The translations under genes and the position numbers were made by a program. This document shows, piece after piece, positions 63,853 through 64,000 of a stretch of 64,000 nucleotides of DNA (the first letter of the stretch is position 1; each line of letters begins with the position of its first letter). Under the pieces are notes generated by a model that did no database searches, was not told where the DNA came from, and saw only the letters and a list, made by a program, of their open reading frames with translations. The DNA comes from Paenibacillus caseinilyticus (GTDB taxonomy: Bacteria; Bacillota; Bacilli; Paenibacillales; NBRC-103111), in the NCBI RefSeq assembly GCF_027533645.1, contig NZ_JAQAGY010000021.1, positions 53,324 through 117,323 on the forward strand. Direction: 5' to 3'.

Positions 63853-64000
63853 ACATTTGCTCGATAGAACAGTTCTTCTACCCCGAAAATTACTCTTAGC
63901 ACAGACCCGAAAATGGCAGCACGAAACTAAGCCCAGCTTTTATGTTTTTTAAAAACTGTGCTTCTTTGGATTTATGTAAAAGCGTTAAGAGGCCTCTGAA
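63853..64000. other. intergenic end of window
   Basis: AT-rich, no gene, hairpin or promoter that I can support. Confidence 0.5.

Overview
The window looks like chromosomal DNA of a GC-rich, endospore-forming Firmicute, most probably a Paenibacillus of the P. mucilaginosus type. This is inferred from a Spo0E-family gene, a YuaF/FloT flotillin pair, a YpdA-type bacillithiol disulfide reductase, a T-box leader, strong AGGAGG ribosome binding sites and sigma-A promoters. No rRNA, tRNA or CRISPR array was seen.

Region 1 (1-10.8 kb) is the promoter-proximal end of a trans-AT polyketide operon read leftwards and running off the left edge. Its order is Sfp-type PPTase, fused AT(acyl-hydrolase-like)-AT-ER, HisC-like aminotransferase, then a KS-DH(inactive)-KR-ACP synthase without its own AT. 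A divergent gene encodes a LoaP-type NusG paralogue. The operon has a consensus promoter, a bulged leader hairpin and terminator-like hairpins in both long intergenic gaps. Together these look like a processive antitermination circuit and are the most interesting system here.

Region 2 (10.9-17.3 kb) holds two divergent aminotransferase genes, one behind a complete T-box, and a tctBAC tricarboxylate-type uptake operon whose tctA is frameshifted near its 3' end. Region 3 (17.3-35 kb) is a mosaic: BadF-type kinase, GNAT, HIT protein, a nonsense-mutated tetR with an orphan operator, MFS, iron alcohol dehydrogenase, GH13 glucosidase, SDR, uridine kinase, MATE, yuaF-floT with a SigW-like promoter, a NAGPA-type protein, YpdA and an orphan ABC ATPase. 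Region 4 (35-42 kb) has small sporulation-type genes, an M20 amidohydrolase, a polar amino-acid ABC importer and an MFS exporter.

Region 5 (42-54.4 kb) is devoted to sulfur and zinc. It contains ssuEADCB with a yezD gene and a leader hairpin, the sulfate importer sbp-cysTWA, a Fur/Zur regulator and a CobW-type zinc chaperone. Region 6 (54.7-64 kb) contains a glycosidase-like protein, hemolysin III, a GT-D-like protein, and a topoisomerase III carrying a long Lys/Arg/Ala repeat tail. A gene graveyard follows (transposase remnant, XRE fragment, 85-bp repeat also found at 22.1 kb), and the window ends with a divergent WYL regulator/esterase pair with a palindromic operator.
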